Part shown: positions 7,401 to 15,123 of the stretch, piece by piece | How the letters are laid out: every line of letters begins with the position of its first letter | How positions within the stretch are numbered: the stretch's first letter is position 1 | Source: an uncultured Prevotella sp. | GTDB lineage: Bacteria > Bacteroidota > Bacteroidia > Bacteroidales > Bacteroidaceae | Assembly (NCBI GenBank): GCA_937889855.1 | Contig: CALBYK010000133.1 | Location: forward strand, 1 to 23,053 | Direction of reading: 5' to 3' | DNA: 23,053 nucleotides | Program-made: the position numbers and the translations under genes | Notes under the pieces: model-generated | The model's database searches: none | What the model was told of the DNA's origin: nothing | What the model saw: the letters and a program-made list of their open reading frames with translations, nothing else

Positions 7401-8373
7401 AGGAGCCAACCCACATGCCTCCGTCGCGGTCCTGAAACAGGCAGTAGAGCGGATTGTCTGACAAAGAGAAGGGGTCGGCAGGATTGTACATAAAGTGTTG
7501 CATAGAGCGTGTTGTCACATTATATATATACAGTCCCATTTCGGATGCTGCCCAAATTTCGTTTTGCTTCTGCGCTACCATTCTCACAAACAGATTCTTG
7601 CCGTCGTATCTGTCGGCAAGAATACTGCACTGTCTTGTTTTTATGTTTACTTCACACAAGCCGTGTCGGTCGGCACCGATATAGAGTCGGTCGGCAGAGT
7701 AGGACAGTATCGACGACACTATCTCGTTGGCAAAGGGTTGTGAGCCGTCTGAAGCGGTGAATGGTTGTACATTGCGCAGCGACAAGTCGGCACAGTAAAG
7801 TCCACCGCCAAAGAGTCCGAGCCATATACGGTTGTCCTTGCCAAGGCTCATACCCACAACATTGCTGTAGCCAGACAGCGGGTTGTTGGTCAAGGAGTGT
7901 TCCTTAATGTCGTAGCGGAACACGCCCTGTTCGTTGGCAGAGATGTATATGTATCGTTTGTTGCCGGTTATGACATTAACCGAGTTTGTAATGATAGTAC
8001 CTCCGGCAGTCTTAGTCTTGAAATGGTGGAACGAGTCGGTCATTGGGTTGTATATCCATACACCTATGTCGGTGCCCACCCAGATGTTGCCGTCGGCATC
8101 CTCGTAGAGCGATGTCACGAAGTCACTTCGCAGACTATGTTCGTCGTTGTTGGCCCGATAGATTTTGAAGGATGTACCGTCGAAGCGGTTGAGTCCCTCC
8201 TTTGTTCCTATCCAGATAAAACCGGTACGGTCCTGCATAATGGTGTATACTGTGCTCTGCGAGAGTCCGTTCTGAACGCCATAGTGCTTAAACATATAGC
8301 TTGCCCTGCCTTGCATGGAGCAAAGCAAGGCAAGCAATGTAAGTAGACAGGTAATGATATTGTTCTTATTCAT
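4432..8373 (-). CDS. Hybrid two-component system regulator (HTCS)
   Basis: A 1313-residue one-protein sensor/regulator spanning the inner membrane. After a signal peptide (about residues 1-24), residues 26-640 are Reg_prop beta-propeller repeats (recurring DxxGxIWIGT...GL..Y motifs), followed by a Y_Y_Y domain at about 690-765 (YKLEGFDRDW, YSNLPSGSYKLRVR). The membrane segment is about 769-787. HisKA carries VAHEIRTPL with phospho-acceptor H828; HATPase has the N box NLVNNAVKY and the G box GTGIGLA (1002-1008). A receiver domain follows (LLLVEDN, D1116 in VVSDIMM, K1168), then an AraC-type helix-turn-helix (1235-1313). All key residues are intact. Such proteins bind an oligosaccharide in the periplasm and activate the cognate susC operon. 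It lies inside the operon, between the enzyme genes, and not at the divergent edge. Confidence 0.97.
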   Translation of the reverse strand: MNKNNIITCLLTLLALLCSMQGRASYMFKHYGVQNGLSQSTVYTIMQDRTGFIWIGTKEGLNRFDGTSFKIYRANNDEHSLRSDFVTSLYEDADGNIWVGTDIGVWIYNPMTDSFHHFKTKTAGGTIITNSVNVITGNKRYIYISANEQGVFRYDIKEHSLTNNPLSGYSNVVGMSLGKDNRIWLGLFGGGLYCADLSLRNVQPFTASDGSQPFANEIVSSILSYSADRLYIGADRHGLCEVNIKTRQCSILADRYDGKNLFVRMVAQKQNEIWAASEMGLYIYNVTTRSMQHFMYNPADPFSLSDNPLYCLFQDRDGGMWVGSYFGGVNYLPNTIPLFERFVPQGNMRGRRVREIVQDRNGLIWIGTEDDGLNCMNPQTGEIRHIKESENFPNVHGLCIDGNQLWVGSFSYGLRIIDTNSKRVVRTFFAGNRPGDLHDNTIICICRAPNGSIYLGTIRGMCRYNPATDKFDYIAGVPPVLINNITFDSKGCLWVATQTNGVYMLPHNSNKWTNFTAHNSGLISNKILTVFEDNEGTVWITTQGGGAYRYDRTDKQLKQFMVGRNNIGSTIFRIIEDHHGSLWFTTYAGLVSYNPSTKQLRNYSNNSLLLDNQFNYSSSLLAKDGKIYLGSLSGIIRFTPEKLNSNVHLPKLVVTQLNIGNEAINNFSPHSPLEKNIVFTKELSLAHSQNSFSLHVVPLDYANALGLEMEYKLEGFDRDWQPIRADHIIAYSNLPSGSYKLRVRLKDYHNQWGKDELELKIEVRPHFLLSIWAKLLYLMLICFIVWRVAKYANERSMQKRQKAIEKFEHEKEQELYQSKIHFFTNVAHEIRTPLTLIKAPLENIINSGCITNAEVKDDLDIMSKNTTRLSDLINQLLDFRKTERDGLRLNYELCNIERLVTAVYNRFRSVMRERSINSSISIQNSNLHAYVDHEAFTKIVSNLVNNAVKYCASRVSVLLSADEEHFTLIVKNDGNIIPPEMRENIFQPFFRLDSALHTTTSGTGIGLAMAKSLAELHGGTLAMDDDLTMNVFCLSLPIKQQPTVVLPSDDDDCRPANDTEQHGDKKYTLLLVEDNVEMLDYERKQLLKDYNILSANDGEEALQVLADHTVNLVVSDIMMEPMDGMTLLKEIKQSATFSHIPVVLLTAVTSDSAKLEGMENGADAYIVKPFSMNYLAETVANLLRQREEIKKAYIQSPFVSSESVSISTADTDFLTRLKEVMKKNLGNSDFNVDMLASQLNMSRSSLNRKVRGTLNISPNNYIRLERLKAAATMLKDGQSKVNEVCYMVGFTSPSYFTKCFYQQFGLLPKDFNK

Positions 8374-8404
8374 AAGCTGATTGTTTCGTATTGTTTTTGC
8401 GACT

Positions 8405-8412
8405 CAAAATTA
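8405..8412 (-). promoter_or_regulatory. Possible -7 box for the HTCS gene
   Basis: The minus strand reads TAATTTTG, fitting TAnnTTTG, 32 bases before the HTCS start codon within the largest gap of the locus (114 bp). The same octamer occurs before susC. No TTTG is found at the right -33 distance, so this may be weak or activator-dependent. A separate promoter here would supply the sensor before induction. Confidence 0.35.
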
Positions 8413-8487
8413 CTAATAAATCACAATATCTGCATTGTCATTCAGTTCTTATTTTGGGGCTGCGTTTTTCAATGCAAGCAGTTGTCG

Positions 8488-10491
8488 TTATTTAAGGAAG
8501 TTTACCGTGCGTTCGGGCGAGTAGAGCTCCCACAGCGAGGCCACTGTCCAGCCTGGGGCAAAGAGGTCGTTGTAGAATCCCTTGCCATTGCGTCCGTAGT
8601 CCCATGTTGTGTGCTGCACAACCTCTGGATAGTAGCCAGGCTTGGCAATGTCGAAGTGGCGCTCTTTGGTAGGCATCAGCTGGCACAGTGATGAGTAGAT
8701 AACGTCGTACATTTTGGCAAAGCGTTTCTCGCCGGTTACGGTTGAAAGCCATTTGACGATGTGTGGCAGTTCGAAAACAAAGACATCGATATGGTTGTTT
8801 TCTACCGACACGTTGCTCCAACCGCGCGAATGAAAACCTACATCACCGAGCATCTGTCCTTTGGCAAAAGGCACGTCCCATGTATAGTACCATGACATTG
8901 CAAAGTAGACAGCCTGGCGGCAGAGGTCGATGTAGTGGGCGCGTTCCTTGCCCTTGGTTACCATTGCCAGATAATAGGTTGAGGTAACGGCAGCTATGGC
9001 AGCCTCTTTGTCCTCACAGTTGGCATCGAGGGTAGACGAGAAGTAGTCGCTTTTGGATATGATGTTCTTCTCTACATAGTCGACAGTGCGCTTGGCGGCT
9101 GCAAGGTAGCGTTTGTCGCCAAAGTATTTCCAACCCATCACAAGGGTGGATGTGGCAGACGGTGTACTGCCTCCAGAGGCATCGATGTCTGTACCAGCAT
9201 CGCTGTACTTGCGGGCAAAGCTGCCGTCGGGCTTCTGTAGGGCGATAAGGTTGTCGAGCAGGGTGCGTATCTTCTTTTCCCAGTCCTTGTGTTGGCGTCC
9301 GTGCTGTCGCTCATACTTCAGATAATGCAGTATGGCATATACCGCCTCGCTTTGCTGTCGGATGGAGTGTACAACGTTTTTAGGCATGCCCTCGTTGAAG
9401 TTTACAAAGTCGTAGAAGTAGCCTGCTGGTGTAAATCCGTGTTGCATGAAGCTCTCGATGATGCTCTCGCCCATTTGCTTTAGGTTGTTGTCGCCGTGAG
9501 CCTCGCCCCATTCTATCTCGTTGAAGGCATTGAGTAGCACTCGACCGCAGAAGCCAATCTGTACCTCTCTTGCCGGTTTGCAGTCGCTGGTGAGGACAGT
9601 AAGACCTGAGTTGTACTTCAGAGGAAAGTCGGCAACATACGACTCGCGGAAGTAGTTGCACAACTGTGCCTTGACCTCATCGGCCGACATCTGCTGTTTG
9701 AGAGGCTCTGGTTGCATCTTGTCGAAGCAGTACTGCCACATACTGCTTACAAAGTCGCCATACGATGCTGCTTTGGTCTGGCGTATGCGCCATGTCAGTG
9801 TTTTTTCTTCGCCGGCATTAAGTTTTACAAACGAGGTTACCGACGGGGCGAGTGTGAGCTTGCGTATGTAGCGTCGAGGAGTTTCCACATATGGATAGCC
9901 AAAGGTGAGTTTGGCTTTGCCTGTCTCGTTGTCGAAGCCAAGGTAGCCGATAGTGGTGTTGCCGGGGAGTATAATCTCGCCCTGGGTTAGTTGGGTCTGC
10001 ACGTCGGCAGCGTCATTCTCTACACGCAACACGCTCCAGCCGTTGCCCGTGGTGGTATTGTACACGCTGGTGAGAGGTGTGGATAGGCGATCGTCCCTAA
10101 AGTTCCAACTACTGCTCGTGGCAAACGAAGGAGCCTCCTTTGGTGAACGCATATTGCGGTGATACCAGAATCCAGGCATATAAAACTCGCTGCCATCGGT
10201 GTTGAGTCCGGTTGCGAGCTGTGCTCCAAAGTTGAAGTAGACATCTGCATCGGCCTTAATTTTGACGCTTACAATCTTGTCGTCGCCATCGTTGGTAATG
10301 GTCTGCGTAATCTGCATAGGCAGGCGCTTGCCCCGTGACTTGTATGTGCCGTTGTCGAGATGTAGCTGGTAAGCCACAGCGTTGTTGCCAGGTTGCTTAA
10401 GAAGCAGAGACGCCTCGATATCTTGTGCATAGGCAGACAATGCGGCAAACGCACCGAGAGTGCTGAGCAAAATAGACTTGTTTATTCTCAT
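8488..10491 (-). CDS. Exported beta-sandwich plus helical-barrel protein, probable glycan-active enzyme
   Basis: 667 residues with a signal peptide (cleavage after A22 in ALSAYA-QD). I do not recognise a named family. Residues about 25-240 look like a beta-rich domain (alternating hydrophobic strands, many Thr and Gly). Residues about 245-660 look like a helical toroid: regularly spaced helices with conserved-looking turns QKPDGSFARKYSD (419-431), GGSTPSATSTLVMGWKYFGD (440-459), HSRGWSNVSVENNHID (554-569) and TTWDYGRNGKGFYND (628-642). An N-terminal beta-sandwich followed by an (alpha/alpha)6-type barrel is common in glycoside hydrolases and polysaccharide lyases. The D/E/H/W-rich turns would be candidate active-site residues, for example D432, D435, E564 and D631. 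It sits 32 bp after the GH93-like gene and before the regulator, so an enzymatic role in the same pathway is likely but unproven. Confidence 0.75.
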   Translation of the reverse strand: MRINKSILLSTLGAFAALSAYAQDIEASLLLKQPGNNAVAYQLHLDNGTYKSRGKRLPMQITQTITNDGDDKIVSVKIKADADVYFNFGAQLATGLNTDGSEFYMPGFWYHRNMRSPKEAPSFATSSSWNFRDDRLSTPLTSVYNTTTGNGWSVLRVENDAADVQTQLTQGEIILPGNTTIGYLGFDNETGKAKLTFGYPYVETPRRYIRKLTLAPSVTSFVKLNAGEEKTLTWRIRQTKAASYGDFVSSMWQYCFDKMQPEPLKQQMSADEVKAQLCNYFRESYVADFPLKYNSGLTVLTSDCKPAREVQIGFCGRVLLNAFNEIEWGEAHGDNNLKQMGESIIESFMQHGFTPAGYFYDFVNFNEGMPKNVVHSIRQQSEAVYAILHYLKYERQHGRQHKDWEKKIRTLLDNLIALQKPDGSFARKYSDAGTDIDASGGSTPSATSTLVMGWKYFGDKRYLAAAKRTVDYVEKNIISKSDYFSSTLDANCEDKEAAIAAVTSTYYLAMVTKGKERAHYIDLCRQAVYFAMSWYYTWDVPFAKGQMLGDVGFHSRGWSNVSVENNHIDVFVFELPHIVKWLSTVTGEKRFAKMYDVIYSSLCQLMPTKERHFDIAKPGYYPEVVQHTTWDYGRNGKGFYNDLFAPGWTVASLWELYSPERTVNFLK

Positions 10492-10523
10492 AATGGTAAT
10501 GTGTATTGTTTTTTAGTTATTTT

Positions 10524-12545
10524 TTAGTCTTCAACAATCTTGCCCTCTATATACTCAACGACATTCTTCTTGCAGTCGTTGCCCGAGTAGTAGCTGTGTG
10601 ATATTGCGAGCCATATAGTGTCGGTGTCCTTGAGGAAGAAAGAGCTATAATAGGCTCCTTCGCCGTATGGCAGTGATGAGAAAGGCATGGCGCGATACTT
10701 GAAGTTGTGGCCGGTATTGTCGCCTATGCACACTTGGCTACGGTTGGTCTGCCATGTGTTGCCGCTTTGTCCGAGATGTCCCATGACGACAATCTCGCCA
10801 GTGGGTATCTGCACGGCAAACGGAGCACATCCGCCACGTATAGGTTCGGCTACCCAACGGTTGACGTCATACTTGCCGTCCCAGTTGCCGTTATCCCAGT
10901 CGCCGTCGAGAGCACGCCATATAAGCGACGGGTTCTCGTTGCTGTTGATGCTCTCTATGGAGAAGAGAATGCCCTTGTTGCCTTGCATCACTACAGGCAC
11001 TGGCATGCCATCGCGCTTGCCTGGGTTGTAGCTGGCACGCTTGAAGGTAGTCCATGTTTCGCCGTTGTCGGTAGAGCGCGAGCATAGAATCTCTTGGAAT
11101 AGGTTGTCGCGCTGGTTGTCCCACCAATAAGCCTCGCTTGATACGAGCAACTCAAGTTCGCCTCCAGGCAGTTGCACAATCTGAGGCTCCCATGTACGGC
11201 CGCGTCCTACGGTAATTGGGTCGCCCCAAGTGTTGCCGCCATCTTTGCTTATACATACGAAAACCTGACAGTTGTTATTGGTTTCAGGGTTGGCGTTACC
11301 AATGAACTGCATCAGAATCCAGCCGTTTTTGAGACGTGTGAATGTAGGGTCGGCAAAGCGGTTCCATCCATAAGCGTCGTTAGATATACGCTTGGTGTGG
11401 TCCATAAGTTTCTCTGGCTTGGACCATGTGGTGCCATTGTCGGTAGAACGTTGCAGGTATATGTCCTGCCAATGGTCTGTGTTGACGGCAGTGCCGTCGC
11501 CTCCGTGATAGGTAAGGAGTATGGAGTCGGCCGATACACGCTGCAAGCGTGGATATTCGGCTTGAATGTTGTCGGGTGTTAGTTGTATGCGGTTGTCTCT
11601 GTTCCACACAATCTTGTGCGACACATGATTGACCGTTGGGTCGACGTTATAGGTAGAGTAGTCAGTCCATGTGCGCACGGTCTTGGTTATGGTCTGTTCT
11701 TCGCCGTCGACATCGGCTGTTAGTTGAGCATTGTAACTTGTTGCCGGTTGTAGACCTTCAATCCTCGCCGACCATAGTCCGTTGCCATCAGAAGTCGGTG
11801 TATAGCTTTTCATATTGCCATCCGTGCCGAAGAGCAGCTTCATTGCAGGAATGTTGCCGCTGTAGCCCGATACGCGGAAACGCATTGTTACGGCTGTCTT
11901 GCCAATCTCCCAATTCTCTGACGACCACTCAATGCCGGGCAGTGTGGTGACAATCTTGGACGGGCCATATATAGTAGAGCCGCCACGTGTCTTGAAGTAG
12001 ACCCGTACAGAGTGCTTCTGGTTGGGTTGCAGACGGTCGCAAGTGAGTTTGAAAGTGTCTCCGTCTGGCAGTGTGTTGCCACCTTTCTGGCTATACATGT
12101 TGCTGTATGTACGACTCAGTCCGTTGTAGTTATGGCAGAATCCCCACTCGGTAATTTCCGATTTTGGCACGTTGAGGCCCGATATCTCAAATGTGGCGGT
12201 ACTTGCGGAGGTCGCTGTGCTGGTGACGCTGAAGGTTGCAGTCTTGACGAGATATGTCTTAATGATAGGCTTGCAGGCATTGTCGCCGTTCACTATGACA
12301 CGAATCCATGTGTCTTTTTGCGGTTGGAAGGTATAGGCAGTAGCATCGGCTCCTGCTATGTCTGTCCAAGTGGTTCCGTCGGTAGATGTCTGCCATTTAA
12401 TGGTGCCATAGTTGTCGGATGTCCACTTTAGTGCGAGAGTGGTGTTCATACCGCTTTTGGCGTATGTTGTCGTCACCTCGTCTGCCACTGCTCCCAATGA
12501 GCAAGCTAACAGCATGGCAACAGTCAGGCTTCTGATGTATTTCAT
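10524..12545 (-). CDS. GH93-like BNR propeller enzyme with Ig/FN3-like modules
   Basis: 673 residues with a signal peptide (cleavage near A19-V20-A21). Residues about 22-100, 103-203 and 206-293 look like three Ig/FN3-type beta-sandwich modules, probably spacers or glycan-binding. Residues about 310-673 form a sialidase-like propeller with three Asp boxes: STDNGTTW (367), SKDGGNTW (433) and STDNGETW (491). The segments AEYPRLQRV (329), RFADPTFTRL (396), WEPQIVQLPGGEL (452), RDGMPVPVV (511), FSIES (528) and GGCAPFAVQIPTGEIVV (571) resemble GH93 exo-arabinanases, with E453 and E531 as candidate catalytic acids. GH93 enzymes release arabinobiose from linear alpha-1,5-arabinan; GH33 sialidase is the main alternative, but the expected arginine triad pattern is not clear. 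The gene is 15 bp after the SprB-like gene and 32 bp before the helical-barrel gene. Confidence 0.8.
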   Translation of the reverse strand: MKYIRSLTVAMLLACSLGAVADEVTTTYAKSGMNTTLALKWTSDNYGTIKWQTSTDGTTWTDIAGADATAYTFQPQKDTWIRVIVNGDNACKPIIKTYLVKTATFSVTSTATSASTATFEISGLNVPKSEITEWGFCHNYNGLSRTYSNMYSQKGGNTLPDGDTFKLTCDRLQPNQKHSVRVYFKTRGGSTIYGPSKIVTTLPGIEWSSENWEIGKTAVTMRFRVSGYSGNIPAMKLLFGTDGNMKSYTPTSDGNGLWSARIEGLQPATSYNAQLTADVDGEEQTITKTVRTWTDYSTYNVDPTVNHVSHKIVWNRDNRIQLTPDNIQAEYPRLQRVSADSILLTYHGGDGTAVNTDHWQDIYLQRSTDNGTTWSKPEKLMDHTKRISNDAYGWNRFADPTFTRLKNGWILMQFIGNANPETNNNCQVFVCISKDGGNTWGDPITVGRGRTWEPQIVQLPGGELELLVSSEAYWWDNQRDNLFQEILCSRSTDNGETWTTFKRASYNPGKRDGMPVPVVMQGNKGILFSIESINSNENPSLIWRALDGDWDNGNWDGKYDVNRWVAEPIRGGCAPFAVQIPTGEIVVMGHLGQSGNTWQTNRSQVCIGDNTGHNFKYRAMPFSSLPYGEGAYYSSFFLKDTDTIWLAISHSYYSGNDCKKNVVEYIEGKIVED

Positions 12546-12560
12546 GTCGAAAAATTTTGT

Positions 12561-13154
12561 TTACTTAATAGTTATTTTTTTCACAGTCTCTGTATTGTCG
12601 GCAAATACACATCCGACGAGATATATGCCTTTGGAGTATGGGGCAGTAGACAGGGATACCTGCTTGGTAGCTGTCGAAATCGCTGTGTCAGCAACGAGTT
12701 GTCCGTTGGCAGCAACAATACGAATACTTCTCAGATGTTTGGTCGAGACGATGCTGATAGTGCCGTCGATAGCAGTAAGCGAGAAGTAGCCTTTCTGCAA
12801 CAACTCCATACCAGTGGAATTAGTGGCTGTAAACTTGACGCTGACAGTGCATCCGCTTGTATCGCTTACGGCAAGATAGTAGTCGCCCTCTTTGGTTATT
12901 GCCAATGTGGGTTCGGTTCCAAGCACATTGCCATTGGCATCGGTCCAATTGTATGTATAGGTGCCGTCGCCGCCATTAACACTGATGCTGCCTCCTAATG
13001 TCGTTCCGTCTGCCGGCATCTCCACCTGCACGTTGTCGGTGACAACGCTCAAGGGCGGATGCTGTTCTATAAGGACAGTTATCACGCTCTGAGCAGTTGT
13101 CGTCGATGCTACGGAAAGTAGCAGGAAGACTATCAATAATGATATCTTCTTCAT
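12561..13154 (-). CDS. Small SprB/PKD-like surface protein with T9SS-type tail
   Basis: 197 residues with a signal peptide (cleavage near A21 in TTTAQ). Residues about 50-108 match the SprB/PKD-like pattern: VNGGDGTYTYNWTDANG, then LAITKEGDYYLAVSDTSGCT. Residues about 120-197 look like a type A sorting domain of the type IX secretion system, with RSIRIVAANGQLV in the middle and a terminal KGIYLVGC...VKKITIK. In Bacteroidota with T9SS such tails send proteins across the outer membrane and often anchor them to A-LPS. It has no catalytic domain, so adhesion or glycan binding is the likely role. It lies between the FG-GAP protein gene (18 bp) and the GH93-like gene (15 bp). Whether the organism has a T9SS is not visible here. 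Confidence 0.75.
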   Translation of the reverse strand: MKKISLLIVFLLLSVASTTTAQSVITVLIEQHPPLSVVTDNVQVEMPADGTTLGGSISVNGGDGTYTYNWTDANGNVLGTEPTLAITKEGDYYLAVSDTSGCTVSVKFTATNSTGMELLQKGYFSLTAIDGTISIVSTKHLRSIRIVAANGQLVADTAISTATKQVSLSTAPYSKGIYLVGCVFADNTETVKKITIK

Positions 13155-13172
13155 ACAAACCTAATTAACTAT

Positions 13173-15089
13173 TTATTTTACAACAATCATCTTTTTAACG
13201 CTACCGTCGCTCATACGTATGAGGTTGACACCCTTATGCGACTTTGTCACGGCCTGTCCGCTGAGGTTGTAGCGAGCTACCTCTACGCTGTTGGCCTTGG
13301 CTGATGTGGCATTGTTGATGCTGGAAGTACCGCTACCGACAACAATGTCGGCACCTTTTGCAAAAGTCGAGCCGATAAGTGCAGCATTGACCGTCTGTAC
13401 GCCCCACTCGTATGTGCCGTCGGGCAGGTTGTTGAGTGTAAGGGCGGTGTTCATATACGCATTGCCTTCGCGGAGCACCTTGCGCTGTCCGTCGCGTTCT
13501 CCTCCAACGAATGAGCATACATTGTTGTAGAACTTGCCTGTCTGCTTGTTCTTGAGGTAGAATTCGTAGGTGACATTCTTCATCGCCGAGGAAGCTGGTG
13601 TCCATGAGAGGCTAACGCTGCTGGCATTGACCTTGGCTGTCGGAGCTGTCGGAGCGTCAGGACGTGTGGCTATCGACCAAGGGTTCTTGGTAAACACCAT
13701 AGAACGTCCCTGCTTAATCTCGGTTTCATCGTCAAAGTAGGTCTTGTCGCCATGATATCCGGTAAAGGCATAGTTAAGAGCGTTCTCTACGCCATTGTCG
13801 AGAAAGAAAATTCCTTGCTCTGACGCCCCGGGGATGCGTGTATATGATGTAAGGCCAGCTCCCGAACCTGGCAAGAACCATCCTGCCTGTGTGTTGGAGC
13901 CACCATCAAGCATATCCACTGTCCATCCGTCAAGGAAGAGATCGTAGTATCCGTCGCCGTTATAGTCGATGGCACGTATGCCTATGTTGTTGCTGTTGAG
14001 TGGACGGATGTCCTTGCCACTGGCTACGAAGGATGTGTTGTCTGTGTAGGCCACTTCGTTGCCGTCGCCCTTGGTTATCTTGCCGATGAGCAGCTGAGGA
14101 TAGTAGCCCCACTCGCCGGAAGGACGTGCGTCGTCGGGCGATTCGCCGGTGACAAAGATGTCGGGAGTGCCATCGTTGTTGAAGTCGGCTATGGCAAAGT
14201 TGCCGTTGCCCATCTGGTGAGATGCGCCAGTGCCGAGTTCAAGGTCGAAGAAAGCTGCCGAGCCATCGTCCATTGGTCCTACGTTCTGCAATGCCATAAG
14301 TGTACGGCCAACTTCTACGCCACCTGCAGTTGTTGCCTTAGCGTCGGCATTGTCGACATTGCCCTGAAGCAGTATGTCGGGATAACCGTCTTTGTTGAGG
14401 TCGTAGGCACGTACTGTGCATAATGCCATCTCGAAGTCGACATCGCCATTGCCTATAACACCTTTCTCAAGAACGTTCTTGAAGGTGCCGTCGCCCTGAT
14501 TGATGAGCACGCCACAATTGGCTTGACGGTTGCCGTCTACTGCACTCCACCCGATAGTTACGATATCGGGCAGACCGTCTTGGTTGAAGTCGGCCACATC
14601 GGCAGCACGAGGACACCAATTGACAACGTTGCCTTCGAGGTCCTTAACCTTGAAGTTGGGGTCGAGTTTGAAGTTGCCCTTGCCATCGTTGAGGTATACA
14701 CCAGAGTTGTCGTATGCCTCGCCAGCTATAAAGAGGTCGATAAAGCCATCGCCGTTGAAGTCGGCAGGGATGATGTGCGAGCGGAGACCGCATAGCTCCG
14801 GAAACTCACTCTTGTCGTATGCAGAACCATTCCATTTGAGAATCCAAGATTGGAAGTCAGACTGCACCTCGTTGCCGTCTTTGTCTTCGTACACACGACC
14901 TGGTGCTTCAGCCCATTGGGGTTTGCCTGAAACGATAATTTCCTTCAATCCATTGTTGTTGATATCAATTTCGCATCCGCCAGCATAGTCGTTAGCGAGA
15001 GTCTGGTCAATATGGTCGATGGTGAAAGACTGTGCATTGGCACCAAGTGCTAAGCACGATGTTGCCATTAAAGTAAGTAATTTTTTCAT
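13173..15089 (-). CDS. FG-GAP/VCBS propeller protein with FN3 domain and sorting-like tail
   Basis: The start at 15089 is preferred because it gives the signal peptide MKKLLTLMATSCLALGANAQ; an in-frame ATG at 15131 would add 14 polar residues and overlap the preceding stop codon. Numbered from 15089 (638 residues), six integrin-like repeats carry the calcium-binding DxNxDGxxD signature: DINNNGLKE (42), DFNGDGFID (110), DFNQDGLPD (167), DLNKDGYPD (230), DFNNDGTPD (302) and DYNGDGYYD (375). The first repeat has Asn and Glu in place of two Asp. An FN3-like domain covers about 477-585, and the last 50 residues (ARYNLSGQAVTK...GVNLIRMSDGSVKKMIVVK) resemble a T9SS type A sorting domain. No catalytic signature is seen. 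FG-GAP propellers bind ligands or mediate adhesion; here a surface glycan-binding role is inferred from the PUL context. Confidence 0.85.
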   Translation of the reverse strand: MKKLLTLMATSCLALGANAQSFTIDHIDQTLANDYAGGCEIDINNNGLKEIIVSGKPQWAEAPGRVYEDKDGNEVQSDFQSWILKWNGSAYDKSEFPELCGLRSHIIPADFNGDGFIDLFIAGEAYDNSGVYLNDGKGNFKLDPNFKVKDLEGNVVNWCPRAADVADFNQDGLPDIVTIGWSAVDGNRQANCGVLINQGDGTFKNVLEKGVIGNGDVDFEMALCTVRAYDLNKDGYPDILLQGNVDNADAKATTAGGVEVGRTLMALQNVGPMDDGSAAFFDLELGTGASHQMGNGNFAIADFNNDGTPDIFVTGESPDDARPSGEWGYYPQLLIGKITKGDGNEVAYTDNTSFVASGKDIRPLNSNNIGIRAIDYNGDGYYDLFLDGWTVDMLDGGSNTQAGWFLPGSGAGLTSYTRIPGASEQGIFFLDNGVENALNYAFTGYHGDKTYFDDETEIKQGRSMVFTKNPWSIATRPDAPTAPTAKVNASSVSLSWTPASSAMKNVTYEFYLKNKQTGKFYNNVCSFVGGERDGQRKVLREGNAYMNTALTLNNLPDGTYEWGVQTVNAALIGSTFAKGADIVVGSGTSSINNATSAKANSVEVARYNLSGQAVTKSHKGVNLIRMSDGSVKKMIVVK

Positions 15090-15123
15090 AATGGTTTTGT
15101 TTTTAGTTATTGGTTTGTTCTTC

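Noticed and set aside
13173..15089. The repeated DxNxDG-coding segments as a possible DNA repeat array or CRISPR
   Set aside because: The units are unevenly spaced (about 57-73 codons) and conserved at protein level only, as expected for propeller blades. No CRISPR-like direct repeats were seen anywhere in the window.
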